Notes: generated by a model not told the origin, from the sequence alone. A stretch of DNA of 64,000 nucleotides from Phocaeicola dorei (GCF_013009555.1 NZ_CP046176.1:775501-839500); one strand, 5' to 3'; shown: positions 35,544 to 44,292, counted from the first letter of the stretch. Translations and numbers: made by a program.

Positions 35544-36624
35544 ATTCCAATGAAAGTTGTTCCCATTGTTTTTTTATTTCTTCTTTTTCTTCTTTTGGAT
35601 TAGATATGGATAGTCCGATAAGGCGGATGGGGTGGCTTTCATAATCAATTTCTTTCAGTAATTTTTTTGCTAACGGAAGAATTTTATCCATACTTGTCAG
35701 TTCACTGTTTTGAGTGATGCTGCGGGTTATTTGGCTAAAGTCATGGAACTTTATTTTTAAAGTAAGTGTGTTACCGCTGAAATTAGTGCGTTTCAGTCTT
35801 TCTAGCAATTCGGTAACTACATGATATAGTTCAATGATGGCGGAAGAATGAAGAGAAATGTCTTTTTCCAATGTATGTTCGCATCCTACGGACTTACGGA
35901 TTCTTATGGGTTCTACAGGACGGAGGTCAATGCCTCGTGCGAAATCGTAATACAGATTACCTGCTTTACCAAACTGCCGGGTAAGCATTTCTAAAGTGCA
36001 GGCTTGTAATTGGGTACCATTATGAATCCCTAATGTGTGCATTTTTTGGGCTGTTACCGGACCTACTCCCCAAAAAGATTCGATGGGAAGGTGGGCGATG
36101 AAATCCAATGCTTGGTTGGGATGTATTGTACATAATCCGTCGGGTTTGCGGTAATCCGATGCTATTTTGGCTAGAAACTTGTTATAAGAGACCCCGGCTG
36201 AAGCTATCAATCCCAATTCTTTGCGAATACGCTTTTTAATATCTTTGGCTATATCTATAGCAAGTGAAAAGCCTGCTTTATTTTCAGTTACATCCAGAAA
36301 AGCTTCGTCTAGTGACAGAGGCTCTATGATATCTGTATAGGTATGAAAAATATCATGTATCTGCTGGGATACAGTTTTATATACATTCATTCGCCCCGGA
36401 ACAAAAATCAGTTCTGGGCAAAGTCTTTTGGCTTTTTGTGATGACATGGCGGAACGTACTCCGTAACGGCGGGCTTCGTAACTGGCAGCAGCTACCACAC
36501 CTCGTTCTTCAGCGTGTCCCACAGCAAGCGGTTTTCCACATAATTCGGGGTTGTCACGTTGTTCTACCGATGCGTAGAATGCATCCATATCGATATGTAT
36601 TATTTTGCGTTCGGACATCTTCAT
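35527..36624 (-). CDS. dinB: DNA polymerase IV
   Basis: A 365-residue Y-family polymerase. Catalytic parts are IHIDMDAFYASVEQRDNPEL at the N-terminus, AASYEARRYGVRSAMSS and PLSLDEAFLDVTEN. The C-terminal little-finger domain is present. It performs error-prone bypass of damaged bases. I chose the start at 36624 (MKMSERKIIHIDMDAF) because a -7 element TACCTTTG lies at 36638-36645, downstream of the longer frame's ATG. No LexA-like box is obvious. It converges on the broken glycohydrolase gene with a short overlap. Confidence 0.95.
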   Translation of the reverse strand: MKMSERKIIHIDMDAFYASVEQRDNPELCGKPLAVGHAEERGVVAAASYEARRYGVRSAMSSQKAKRLCPELIFVPGRMNVYKTVSQQIHDIFHTYTDIIEPLSLDEAFLDVTENKAGFSLAIDIAKDIKKRIRKELGLIASAGVSYNKFLAKIASDYRKPDGLCTIHPNQALDFIAHLPIESFWGVGPVTAQKMHTLGIHNGTQLQACTLEMLTRQFGKAGNLYYDFARGIDLRPVEPIRIRKSVGCEHTLEKDISLHSSAIIELYHVVTELLERLKRTNFSGNTLTLKIKFHDFSQITRSITQNSELTSMDKILPLAKKLLKEIDYESHPIRLIGLSISNPKEEKEEIKKQWEQLSLEFKEWD

Positions 36625-36637
36625 GAAATTTGTAGAG

Positions 36638-36645
36638 CAAAGGTA
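36638..36645 (-). promoter_or_regulatory. Promoter -7 element for dinB
   Basis: TACCTTTG on the minus strand, 13 bp before the ATG at 36624; the leader would be very short. Confidence 0.6.
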
Positions 36646-36725
36646 TGAAAAAGGTTTTTGGTTGATGAACTCTTTAACAGCTTTATTTGTTATATTTTCA
36701 TTAATATTATTTCTGTATAACGAGT

Positions 36726-38909
36726 ATGAGAAAGGCACGTAAAAACTACTTTATTTACTTGATGATGCTATTGATATTCGGAGGGTTGATTTATACCGCT
36801 ATAGCAGGTGGTGAGCGTTTTTTGCATTTGTCATCTATAAAGCCAGCGACAGCAGGTGATGATGCTTTTACTATGTTTAAAACTATATTACTTGATAATC
36901 TGGAGCATCCTTTTTCCATTTTACTCATTCAAATTATAGTTGTATTGATTGCGGTTCGTATTTTTGCGTCTGCATTCCGCTATATAGGGCAACCGGGAGT
37001 GATAGGTGAGATAGTGGCAGGAATTGTCTTGGGGCCTTCCCTGCTGGGATCTCTTTATCCTGAGTTTTTCGGCTTTTTGTTTCAACCGGATTCTTTGACT
37101 AATCTGGAACTTATCAGTCAGTTAGGGTTGGTACTATTTATGTTTGTTATTGGAATGGAGGTTGATTTCGGAGTATTGAAAAATAAGATAAATGAAACAT
37201 TAGTTATTAGTCATGCAGGAATTTTGGTACCTTTCTTCTTGGGAATGTTGGCTTCTTACTGGGTATATGAGGAATATGCTTCCCAGCAAACAGCATTTCT
37301 TCCATTTGCTTTATTTATTGGTATATCTATGAGTATTACCGCTTTTCCGGTTTTGGCCCGTATTATTCAAGAACGGAATATGACACGGAAACCTGTAGGA
37401 ATTCTTACGATAGCATCTGCAGCCAATGATGATGTGACAGCTTGGTGTTTGTTGGCGGTTGTCATTGCTATTACAAAAGCAGGAACGTTGGGAGGTGCTT
37501 TGTATACAGTTCTTCTTACATTTGTCTATATAGCTGTGATGTTTGTTGTTGTTCGTCCGTTTTTAAAGAAAATCGGTACACTTTATTCCAATAAAGAAGT
37601 TATAAACAAGACCTTTGTCAGTTTTATTTTTTTGGTTTTGATTGTATCGGCGGCTATTACGGAAATTTTGGGGATTCATGCTTTGTTTGGTGCTTTTATG
37701 GCGGGTGTAGTCATGCCTTCTAATTTTGGTTTCCGTAAGGTAATGATGGAGAAGGTTGAGGATATAGCATTGGTTTTTTTTCTACCGTTATTTTTTGCTT
37801 TTACAGGATTACGCACACAGATAGGATTAATTAATACGCCGGAATTATGGTGTGTATGCCTGTTATTGATTACTGTAGCGGTTGTCGGAAAATTTGGTGG
37901 ATGTGCTGTGGCCTCCCGTTTGGTGGGTGAGTCTTGGAAAGATAGTTTCACCATAGGTACTTTGATGAATACCCGTGGATTGATGGAATTGGTGGCATTG
38001 AATATCGGTTATGAGTTGGGGGTACTTCCTCCATCTATCTTTGTTATTCTTATCATAATGGCTTTGGTTACGACTTTTATGACGACACCTTTATTAAATT
38101 TAGTCGAATGGGGCTTTGCAGTAAGAGAACAAAAAACGGTTTTGCAACGAAAATTGCTTTTGTTCTTTGGACGTCCCGAAACAGGTGGTAAGCTATTATC
38201 GGTATACAAATTACTCTTTGGAAAACAACTTTCTTATCATCAGGTAATTGCAGCTCATTATACAACGGGTACCGATGTGAATCCTACTAGTGTTGAGCAA
38301 TTTTTTGAAGAAAGTTTTATTCCTGTTGATAAACAGGCAGAGCACTTGAATATACATATAGAGAAGCGTTATAGAGTAACTGATAATTTGGTATCTGATA
38401 TGATTTCCACTGTAGAAGCGGAGTCACCGGATATTTTGTTGTTAGGCGCAGGGCCTCGCTTTATGACTGACGGTGAAAAGTCGATGACTTCTTTTTTTGG
38501 TTTGTTTCGTAAAAAAGTGGATGATGTGTTAGAGCATGCTTCTTGTCCTGTTGCTATCTTTGTAAATCGTGACTATCGTAATGGAGATGAAGTGGCTGTA
38601 TTGATAAATGGAAGTATGGATAGTTTTCTTTTCACTTATGTGCGTCGTTTATTGGAAGATGGAGGGAGTTTTATTCATTTATATTATTTCAGCAGTGGAA
38701 GTGAAGAATATGTAGGACAAATATATAAGATAAATAAGCAGTATGCAAATAGGGTACATCTGTATCCTTTGGTTGAAATAGAGGATTTGGTATTGCCGAT
38801 AATTCATGGATTGCTTATTTTAAGCTATGATACTTGTGTGGGGATTGCTGCCAATGAAAAAGTCTTTAAAGCGCTTCCTTCTTTATTGGTCATGAAGGAT
38901 GCATCTTAA
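36726..38909 (+). CDS. Kef-type (CPA2) cation:proton antiporter with C-terminal USP-like region
   Basis: A 727-residue protein. Residues about 10-470 form roughly 12 to 13 membrane helices with CPA2 signatures such as GQPGVIGEIVAGIVLGPSLL, TAFPVLARIIQERNM and NTRGLMELVALNIG. The soluble C-terminal 250 residues resemble two universal stress protein-like halves (SPDILLLGAGPRFM, then HASCPVAIFVNRDYRN). It exchanges Na+ or K+ for H+. The usual Kef TrkA-N domain is missing, which is common in the Bacteroidetes form. Its start is only about 100 bp from the divergent dinB gene. No TAnnTTTG element is evident. Confidence 0.9.
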   Translation: MRKARKNYFIYLMMLLIFGGLIYTAIAGGERFLHLSSIKPATAGDDAFTMFKTILLDNLEHPFSILLIQIIVVLIAVRIFASAFRYIGQPGVIGEIVAGIVLGPSLLGSLYPEFFGFLFQPDSLTNLELISQLGLVLFMFVIGMEVDFGVLKNKINETLVISHAGILVPFFLGMLASYWVYEEYASQQTAFLPFALFIGISMSITAFPVLARIIQERNMTRKPVGILTIASAANDDVTAWCLLAVVIAITKAGTLGGALYTVLLTFVYIAVMFVVVRPFLKKIGTLYSNKEVINKTFVSFIFLVLIVSAAITEILGIHALFGAFMAGVVMPSNFGFRKVMMEKVEDIALVFFLPLFFAFTGLRTQIGLINTPELWCVCLLLITVAVVGKFGGCAVASRLVGESWKDSFTIGTLMNTRGLMELVALNIGYELGVLPPSIFVILIIMALVTTFMTTPLLNLVEWGFAVREQKTVLQRKLLLFFGRPETGGKLLSVYKLLFGKQLSYHQVIAAHYTTGTDVNPTSVEQFFEESFIPVDKQAEHLNIHIEKRYRVTDNLVSDMISTVEAESPDILLLGAGPRFMTDGEKSMTSFFGLFRKKVDDVLEHASCPVAIFVNRDYRNGDEVAVLINGSMDSFLFTYVRRLLEDGGSFIHLYYFSSGSEEYVGQIYKINKQYANRVHLYPLVEIEDLVLPIIHGLLILSYDTCVGIAANEKVFKALPSLLVMKDAS

Positions 38910-38946
38910 AAAGAAACTGAGCCGTTTTCAACCATCCCGCCAAACT

Positions 38947-38970
38947 GGGGTCAACGTAAAATCCTGAGGG
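38947..38970 (+). repeat. Left terminal inverted repeat of the insertion sequence
   Basis: It begins GGGGTCAACGTAAAA and ends CCTGAGGG. It matches the reverse complement of 40354-40377 with a single difference. Confidence 0.85.
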
Positions 38971-38988
38971 GTATATCCGATAAAATCC

Positions 38989-38996
38989 TATCTTTG
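38989..38996 (+). promoter_or_regulatory. Promoter -7 element for the transposase genes
   Basis: TATCTTTG inside the element, 27 bp before the ATG at 39024. The insertion sequence therefore carries a host-type promoter. Confidence 0.6.
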
Positions 38997-39023
38997 TGTG
39001 AAACAAACGAATCATCAGCGATT

Positions 39024-39365
39024 ATGGAAACTAACGGTTACCGTCTCCTTCTTCCCGAAGGTACCTTGGATTATTTCAACATTTCCGATGTAAAGGAAAG
39101 CAGTAGTGAAATCGTGATTTACCTGGAAGAGAAAAATGAGCTTCCCGGTGAATATTCGACTGTCAAAGTGGAAAGCAAAGGCTTCTACGACCCTGTAGTA
39201 GTCCGGGACTTCCCCATCCGTGGCAAGAATCTTTTCCTGAATATCCGCCGGCGCCGGTGGATTTTGAAAGACGAGGGGCGTTACGTAAGCCGTAACTGGA
39301 AACTGGTAGCGGAAGGCAGCCGTATGACGCATGAGTTTGCGTCTTTTTTAAAAGAATTATATTGA
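39024..39365 (+). CDS. IS transposase N-terminal region protein (ORF A)
   Basis: A 113-residue protein (METNGYRLLLPEGTLDYFNI). It has a Lys/Arg-rich middle (NIRRRRWILKDEGRYVSRNW) that suits DNA binding. It corresponds to the separate N-terminal protein of ISAon1-type elements. Its end, at TTTTTTAAAAG, lies just where the downstream frame opens, so frameshifting could join it to ORF B. I use the ATG at 39024 because the promoter overlaps the earlier in-frame start. Confidence 0.75.
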   Translation: METNGYRLLLPEGTLDYFNISDVKESSSEIVIYLEEKNELPGEYSTVKVESKGFYDPVVVRDFPIRGKNLFLNIRRRRWILKDEGRYVSRNWKLVAEGSRMTHEFASFLKELY

Positions 39366-39408
39366 TACGCTTCCTGTCAGTTGTAAGCTGCTGGGAACCC
39401 TGTTCGGT

Positions 39409-40344
39409 GTGGACAGTGAGCTTCTTGAACGTCAATACCGCAACCACTTGAGCGGTTATCTGAAATGGGAGTCTCTTCCTCATGCCGGGGACTGGCTTCT
39501 CTTTGAGAAGAATATAGGGGCCTATGTGGGTATAGATGAAGTCTGCCTTTCGCGTGGTGAGCTCTATACTATCCTCATAAACAAGGAAAAGACAGGCCGT
39601 TCAGGCAGCATCATCGCCATTGTAAAAGGTACAGATGTAAGGAGTGTCACCTCCGTATTGCTCCGTCTCTCCCGGCGCAGACGGTTTCAGGTAAGGGAAA
39701 TCACTATGGATATGGCTCCTAATATGGAACAGATCGCCCGTGTCTGCTTTCCTGCGGCACGCCGTGTTACTGACCGTTTCCATGTGCAGAAGCTGGCTTT
39801 TGAAGCTTTACAGGAAATGCGCGTGAAGGCACGCTGGGAGGCTTTGGACAAGGAATCAATACAGATCGCATACGCAAAGGCGTGCGGGAAGATATACCAT
39901 GCCCCGACCTTTGAGAACGGGGATTCGCGCAAGCAATTGCTCGCCCGCAGTATCTATCTGCTGTATAAAAAAGAGTCATTATGGACTGAATCCCAACGCA
40001 TACGTGCCGGTATCCTCTTCAGGGAATATCCCGACCTGAAGAAGGCATACTATCTTTCCATGAGGCTCGGGTTGATATATCACCAGTGCAAGCACAAGGA
40101 CACCGCTCTGACAAGACTTGCCAGATGGTATGACGAAGTTGAAAAGTCCGGCTTTCTTGCGTTCGGAAGGGTAATACGTTCCATACAGACACATTATCTG
40201 GAAATCGTCAACTTTTTCGACAGGCGTTCCACCAACGCAGCTTCCGAATCGTTCAATGCCAAAATCAAGGACTTCAGAACACAGTTCAGAGGAGTAAAGG
40301 ACAGGACTTTCTTTCTATTCAGACTGACTAAAATTTATGCTTAA
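39409..40344 (+). CDS. IS transposase, DDE_Tnp_ISL3-like (ORF B)
   Basis: A 311-residue protein from a GTG start. Probable DDE residues are the Asp of YVGIDEVCLSRGELY, the Asp of EITMDMAPNMEQ and the Glu of NAASESFNAKIKDF. RVTDRFHVQKLAFEAL is a strong ISL3-family signature. The frame is +1 to ORF A and is open from 39352, so the protein may be made by frameshifting or by independent initiation at the GTG. All catalytic residues look intact. Confidence 0.85.
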   Translation: MDSELLERQYRNHLSGYLKWESLPHAGDWLLFEKNIGAYVGIDEVCLSRGELYTILINKEKTGRSGSIIAIVKGTDVRSVTSVLLRLSRRRRFQVREITMDMAPNMEQIARVCFPAARRVTDRFHVQKLAFEALQEMRVKARWEALDKESIQIAYAKACGKIYHAPTFENGDSRKQLLARSIYLLYKKESLWTESQRIRAGILFREYPDLKKAYYLSMRLGLIYHQCKHKDTALTRLARWYDEVEKSGFLAFGRVIRSIQTHYLEIVNFFDRRSTNAASESFNAKIKDFRTQFRGVKDRTFFLFRLTKIYA

Positions 40345-40353
40345 TCTATGAAT

Positions 40354-40377
40354 CCCTCAGGTTTTTACGTTGACCCC
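40354..40377 (-). repeat. Right terminal inverted repeat of the insertion sequence
   Basis: CCCTCAGG at its left edge and TTGACCCC at its right edge mirror the left end of the element. Confidence 0.85.
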
Positions 40378-40414
40378 CAAACTGCCATAGTTACGAGAAT
40401 TGTCTAAAAAGCAA

Positions 40415-40448
40415 AAAGCATTGACAATCATCAGATTATCAATGCTTT
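40415..40448 (-). terminator. Terminator after tRNA-Pro
   Basis: AAAGCATTGA (40415-40424) pairs with TCAATGCTTT (40439-40448). On the minus strand the stem is followed by TTTTTGC and a second T-run, just past the 3' end of the tRNA. Confidence 0.85.
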
Positions 40449-40455
40449 CTTCCAG

Positions 40456-40530
40456 TCGGGGTGACTGGATTCGAACCAGCGACCACACGCCCCCCAGACG
40501 CGTACTCTAACCGGGCTGAGCTACACCCCG
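40456..40530 (-). tRNA. tRNA-Pro (anticodon GGG)
   Basis: Read on the minus strand, the 75-nt gene folds as a standard cloverleaf. The acceptor is CGGGGTG with CACCCCG, the D stem GCTC with GAGT, the anticodon stem CGCGT with GCGTG around the loop CTGGGGG (anticodon GGG), and the T arm GCTGG-TTCGAAT-CCAGT. CCA is not encoded. A TACCTTTG promoter lies 11 bp before the 5' end. The 5' half of this gene is the left attachment repeat of the adjoining island. Confidence 0.92.
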
Positions 40531-40549
40531 AATTGCGGATGCAAAGGTA
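40492..40549 (-). repeat. Island attachment repeat, left copy (attL), within tRNA-Pro
   Basis: 58 bp covering the anticodon loop, the whole 5' half of tRNA-Pro and the promoter TACCTTTG (40542-40549). It is repeated directly at 46144-46201 with two differences (40519 A versus G, 40526 C versus T). Weaker similarity continues to GCAAATA on both sides. This is the pattern left by site-specific integration into a tRNA gene. Confidence 0.8.
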
Positions 40550-40942
40550 GTGCTTTATTTTTAATCTGCAAATAAATCGCTGTAAAAATACAAGTGAGCA
40601 TCTTCTATGATTATCGTATATAGCTTGTTATTAATGCAATATGGTCATATTAAAAACTATTATTTAGACAATATTCAAAATAACTCCAAGACTGTTTCGG
40701 AGGCTGTTTAGTATCCTACATAGTACAAAATATATGCAGAAAGCCTCGACTTATAGCAATAAAGAGTTTCAAATCATCCCGGAACCTTAATCAAACCTTA
40801 ATCGAAAAACAGGATGCACAATTAGGATGCAAACAGATTATAAAGTTAATGTAGGTTAAAGTCTGTCCCAATTTCGCAATGTTTTAAGGAACCTTCCTTG
40901 TTGAGCTATTGCAATGATATAGTTTTAATCATCGAAATTACA
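40550..40942. other. Non-coding stretch between the tRNA promoter and the integrase promoter
   Basis: About 390 bp of AT-rich sequence with no supported reading frame. A tandem-like pair (ATCAAACCTTAATCGAAAA near 40790) and the motif AGGATGCA repeated near 40811 and 40832 may be recombinase arm-type sites, but this is only a guess. Confidence 0.4.
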
Positions 40943-40970
40943 TATCTTTGCGATGCATCCGTTGAGGATG
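40943..40970 (+). promoter_or_regulatory. Integrase promoter with leader hairpin
   Basis: TATCTTTG at 40943-40950 is a -7 element. Right after it the leader can fold into GCATCC-GTTGA-GGATGC (40954-40970). The ATG lies 39 bp further on. A stem so near the RNA 5' end could affect stability or expression of the integrase. Confidence 0.55.
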
Positions 40971-41009
40971 CCCTAAATAATTTCGTAGCTAATTTAAAAT
41001 TAATTTGCT

Positions 41010-42254
41010 ATGGCAAGATTTAAAATTACGCTCTTTAAGAGCAACATTAGAAAAGACGGAAGCTGCCCCGTCTGTTTAAGGGTAGCAAAAGAGGACAAAA
41101 CAAAGTACATCGACTTACAACTGTCGGCAACGAAAGGTCAATGGGATGAACAGGCATCCCGATTTAAAAAAGACAAGCGTGTCAATCCTAACTACGAAAA
41201 TTACAATGCGTTGCTGAACCGTTATGAAGTCCGGAAAGATGAAATCCTGCAAAAGTTCATGGAGGAACGGATAAACTGGACGCTTAACCAGTTCGAGGAG
41301 GAGTTTCTTGGTATGTCAAAGCAGGGCAAGGTTTACGACTACTTTATGCGACAGGTGGAAAACTTAAAAGCCACACGGCATATCGGTAACGCAAAAGTCT
41401 ATGAACGTACCTTGCACATGCTGGCAAAGTATGACGACAAGATTGAGGAACGGCTGTTTTCGGAGTTGGACGTGAAGTATATCAATCGGTTTAACCTTGA
41501 AATGGAAAAAGACGGCTGTTGCGGAAACACCCGTAAATACTACCTCAAAACATTGAGGGCGGTTATAAACAAGGCGATAAAAGAACGTGAAGCCTCATTA
41601 AATACCTATCCTTTCGGTAAGGGTGGCTTTGAAATCGGTAAGCTGGCAGAGGAAACAGCCAAGCGCTACCTTTCACCACATGATTTGGAGTTGATAAAAA
41701 ACTCGCCTCAACAAAATCCTGTGTTGGAGTTATCCCGTAGGGTATTCCTGTTTTCCTATTTATGTTTCGGTATGAGTTTTATAGACGAAGCCATGCTGAC
41801 TAAAAACAATATCAATACTTTTGGGGCAGAGGAGCACATCGTTTACAAAAGGCAAAAGACACAAAACGCTAAAAATGTAAAGCCTATAACGATACCTGTA
41901 ACTCCTGCCATAAGAGAGCAGTTGGAGTGGTTTAAGGCAAATACTACTTTGACAGGCGACTATTTGCTGCCAATAATAACAAGGGATTATGAGGGGAAGC
42001 AACTGTATGACCATATCCGCAGCCGTTACAAACGTATAAATGACGGTTTAAAGCAATTGGGCAAATTGCTTCATATCCGTATGAACCTGACCACCTATGT
42101 CAGCCGTCATACGATGGCCATGACCTTACAAGGCAATGATGTCCCCCGTGAATTTACCAGCCAAGCGTTGGGGCATCGTAATCTTACAACGACAAATGTA
42201 TATTTTGACAGTTTTTCAACAAGTGTATTAGACAGAGTAGCTAAAATCCTTTAA
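41010..42254 (+). CDS. Tyrosine recombinase/integrase of Bacteroides mobile-element type
   Basis: A 414-residue recombinase. An N-terminal arm-binding domain (MARFKITLFKSNIRKDG) and a core-binding SAM-like domain (about 105-210) lead to the catalytic domain. Visible catalytic parts are TTYVSRHTMAMTL (Arg of box II), ALGHRNLTTTNVYF (His, then the nucleophile Tyr). The first catalytic Arg, normally in a CRGM-like motif, is replaced: LFSYLCFGMSFIDEAML has Phe there. The loss of ArgI is known in IntDOT-like enzymes. It is followed 2 bp later by the HTH gene. It most likely catalysed integration at tRNA-Pro. Confidence 0.92.
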   Translation: MARFKITLFKSNIRKDGSCPVCLRVAKEDKTKYIDLQLSATKGQWDEQASRFKKDKRVNPNYENYNALLNRYEVRKDEILQKFMEERINWTLNQFEEEFLGMSKQGKVYDYFMRQVENLKATRHIGNAKVYERTLHMLAKYDDKIEERLFSELDVKYINRFNLEMEKDGCCGNTRKYYLKTLRAVINKAIKEREASLNTYPFGKGGFEIGKLAEETAKRYLSPHDLELIKNSPQQNPVLELSRRVFLFSYLCFGMSFIDEAMLTKNNINTFGAEEHIVYKRQKTQNAKNVKPITIPVTPAIREQLEWFKANTTLTGDYLLPIITRDYEGKQLYDHIRSRYKRINDGLKQLGKLLHIRMNLTTYVSRHTMAMTLQGNDVPREFTSQALGHRNLTTTNVYFDSFSTSVLDRVAKIL

Positions 42255-42256
42255 TT

Positions 42257-43024
42257 ATGAGTATGACAATAAATATGCCTTTGGGCGACTTGATAGACAA
42301 GTCTCCCAAAGGGGAAGCCCGTTTTGCGCATGAGGAATGGTTGCGCACCTATGTAAAAAGACTGACGAAAGGTAATAAGACAAAGCTAAAACAGGCTTTA
42401 AATGAGGTAGATGAGGCTATAAACCAATGGCGGAACGGTTTCTTCATATCCACTTATGATGAAAAGTTATCAGCTGTCCGACAAGGCAAACTGAACATGG
42501 ATAGTCAAGAGTTGGAAGACATCTATAACGAGGAAACCTATTTACAAAAAGAGGGCAAAACAGGTTTGGTTGCAGATTTCCTGTATGATTCCATAGCCCA
42601 ATACGGCTTTATCAATGAACACCACCGTGATGCGATAGAGAGTGCATGGCTGTTTCACGACATGGAGTTTTTGCAACAGCAATGGGAATATTACGCTCTG
42701 GCTCAAATAAGGTCGTTGCGGGCAGTCATTGTTTCCATGCTGGGAACAGTACCAACGACACCTGAAACCGAACCACAGAATGCCAAAAGAGAGCCAAAAC
42801 GGATAGAGGATTATCCCGAAGTGTTTGACATTACACTTTATTGTGAACTTACGAATTATGCAAAGGATACTATTTACAAGTGGACCCGTACCCGTGAAAT
42901 ACCTTGTCATCGTTCCGGGACAAACGGACGCAAACTTGTGTTCAAGCGTGACGAAATCGTAGCGTGGATGACTGCCCGAAAGCAGGAAACCAAGGACGAA
43001 TTTATAAAACGAATGGAAAGCTAG
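42257..43024 (+). CDS. Excisionase-like helix-turn-helix protein
   Basis: A 255-residue protein coupled to the integrase gene (2-bp gap). The N-terminal 160 residues are helical and charged, with no family I know. The C-terminal part (about 190-245) has the MerR/excisionase-type HTH pattern: YCELTNYAKDTIYKWTRTRE then GRKLVFKRDEIVAWM. Small proteins with this fold direct excision or regulate integrases on Bacteroides elements. It ends with a normal TAG stop. The role as a recombination directionality factor is inferred from context. Confidence 0.7.
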   Translation: MSMTINMPLGDLIDKSPKGEARFAHEEWLRTYVKRLTKGNKTKLKQALNEVDEAINQWRNGFFISTYDEKLSAVRQGKLNMDSQELEDIYNEETYLQKEGKTGLVADFLYDSIAQYGFINEHHRDAIESAWLFHDMEFLQQQWEYYALAQIRSLRAVIVSMLGTVPTTPETEPQNAKREPKRIEDYPEVFDITLYCELTNYAKDTIYKWTRTREIPCHRSGTNGRKLVFKRDEIVAWMTARKQETKDEFIKRMES

Positions 43025-43100
43025 TTGGCTGCACGGCTCCGTAAATAGTTAATATGCTTTATTATGTATAACTTTCTATATACATTCCAATCTCACAGCC

Positions 43101-44123
43101 ATGTATGACAAAATCAAATTAATGCTATATGACCTGCCAATAGGGTACAACTGGCAAACAGTCCTGCAACGTACAGTTGACTATTTTGCCAATGGTACAG
43201 GTGGTAAGGGGTATTGGCTTGGACGTAGAGTCATAGTTATAGACACGTATGTGTCATTCGAGGGCATGTCTATGAAAACATAACCTAAAGACCTTATCAT
43301 TAAAGGAAGTAGAGGGACTTATATGAGGTTAAGTAAGGATTTGGGTGTGCCCATGTATAAGGCAGTGGTGGAGTCTGCGGAGTTTGCACATAACTTTAGC
43401 ATGACAGAGCCTCCTATTATGTATATGCAGAAGTTGGATGCTATGAAAGCATTTAGACCTAATGGTTGGAGTGGTACTAAATATATGGATAACGGGGAAG
43501 TGCGTTGCAAGTTTTATGACAAAATACAGGAAACGAAGAAGAAGCGTGAACTGCCTAAATATGGAAGAGAGAACTTGCCAAAGAACTTATTGAGGTATGA
43601 GGTGACATTTAGCACCAAAGGACTGAGTAGGTTGTTTGGCAGGGATATAGTAGCAGAGGAACTTTGGAGTAAACAGGTGTTTTGGACGCTGGTTGCAGAG
43701 TGGTTTGGATATTATGAGGATATGGTGAAACTGCCTAATGATTGTTGGGATGCGGATTACCGTATTTTTGAGAGCGCCAAGGACTTTGCCAAGTGGTGCA
43801 TTTGTATAGCAAATGCCGACCAAAACCTGTCTTATTATGTAAAGCACGTCCTTTTTAAACTTCGGACAAATCCGCAGCCAGCCGACCGTGTCCTACGTAG
43901 GCAAATTCAAAAGAAAATCTAGGAAGCGTTGGAGTGGGGCAAAAAACATTTGGCTCTCCCTAACCTGACCTTGGAACTGACAGGCAAAATAGAACAATAT
44001 CTTGCTTGGCTGTTGGAGCAGTCGGCAGACAGGATGGGCATCGCGGAGGAACGACGAATATTCAATACCGCTGTTAATCCTCTTCTTATTCAAATAAGAC
44101 TTGGTAATCATCAGAGAGTGTAA
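43101..44123 (+). pseudogene. Replication initiator (phage/plasmid II/X-like) with two in-frame stops
   Basis: One frame runs from MYDKIKLMLYDLPIGYNW at 43101 to 44123, interrupted by TAA at 43281-43283 and TAG at 43920-43922. The middle (PKNLLRYEVTFSTKGLSRLF, then KQVFWTLVAEWFGYYEDMVK) resembles the rolling-circle replication proteins of the gene II/X family. The C-terminal piece (EALEWGKKHLALPNLTLEL) continues in the same frame. Both stops are one C-to-T change from a Gln codon. The frame is otherwise clean, so the damage is recent or the piece 43323-43922 may still be made alone. Confidence 0.7.
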
Positions 44124-44162
44124 ACTTCACTTCCTAAGTTTATTCTTCAGATGATTACCAAG
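44100..44162. repeat. Large nested hairpin next to the replication gene
   Basis: The outer arms CTTGGTAATCATC (44100-44112) and GATGATTACCAAG (44150-44162) pair perfectly over 13 bp. An inner stem TAAACTT with AAGTTTA (44121-44127 and 44136-44142) lies within. It overlaps the end of the broken replication gene. It could be a rolling-circle origin, a single-strand origin or an old terminator. Confidence 0.6.
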
Positions 44163-44249
44163 CCTTATCTTTTAAATGAGGTGTCTATTGGGCGTGCACG
44201 GCCAAAAACTTATCTAACACAATAAAAGTACTCGGTAGGATATAAAAAT

Positions 44250-44292
44250 AATTCGCTAATATTGCGAATTGTGCAAATATGTGTTATCTTTG
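44250..44292 (+). promoter_or_regulatory. Promoter and palindromic operator of the toxin-antitoxin pair
   Basis: The inverted repeat AATTCGC (44250-44256) and GCGAATT (44264-44270) sits about 15 bp upstream of the -7 element TATCTTTG (44285-44292). It therefore covers the -33 region. This is where an HTH antitoxin would bind to repress its own operon. Confidence 0.65.

Larger units (their letters stand above)
38947..40377 (+). mobile_element. ISL3/ISAon1-like insertion sequence, complete
   Basis: A 1431-bp element with 24-bp terminal inverted repeats (38947-38970 and 40354-40377, 23 of 24 matching). It is flanked on both sides by CAAACT (38941-38946 and 40378-40383), a likely 6-bp target duplication. 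It carries two consecutive ORFs that together look like an ISL3-type transposase with a DDE domain in the second. It inserted between the antiporter gene and the tRNA-Pro terminator and breaks no visible gene. The near-identical ends suggest a fairly recent insertion. Confidence 0.85.
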
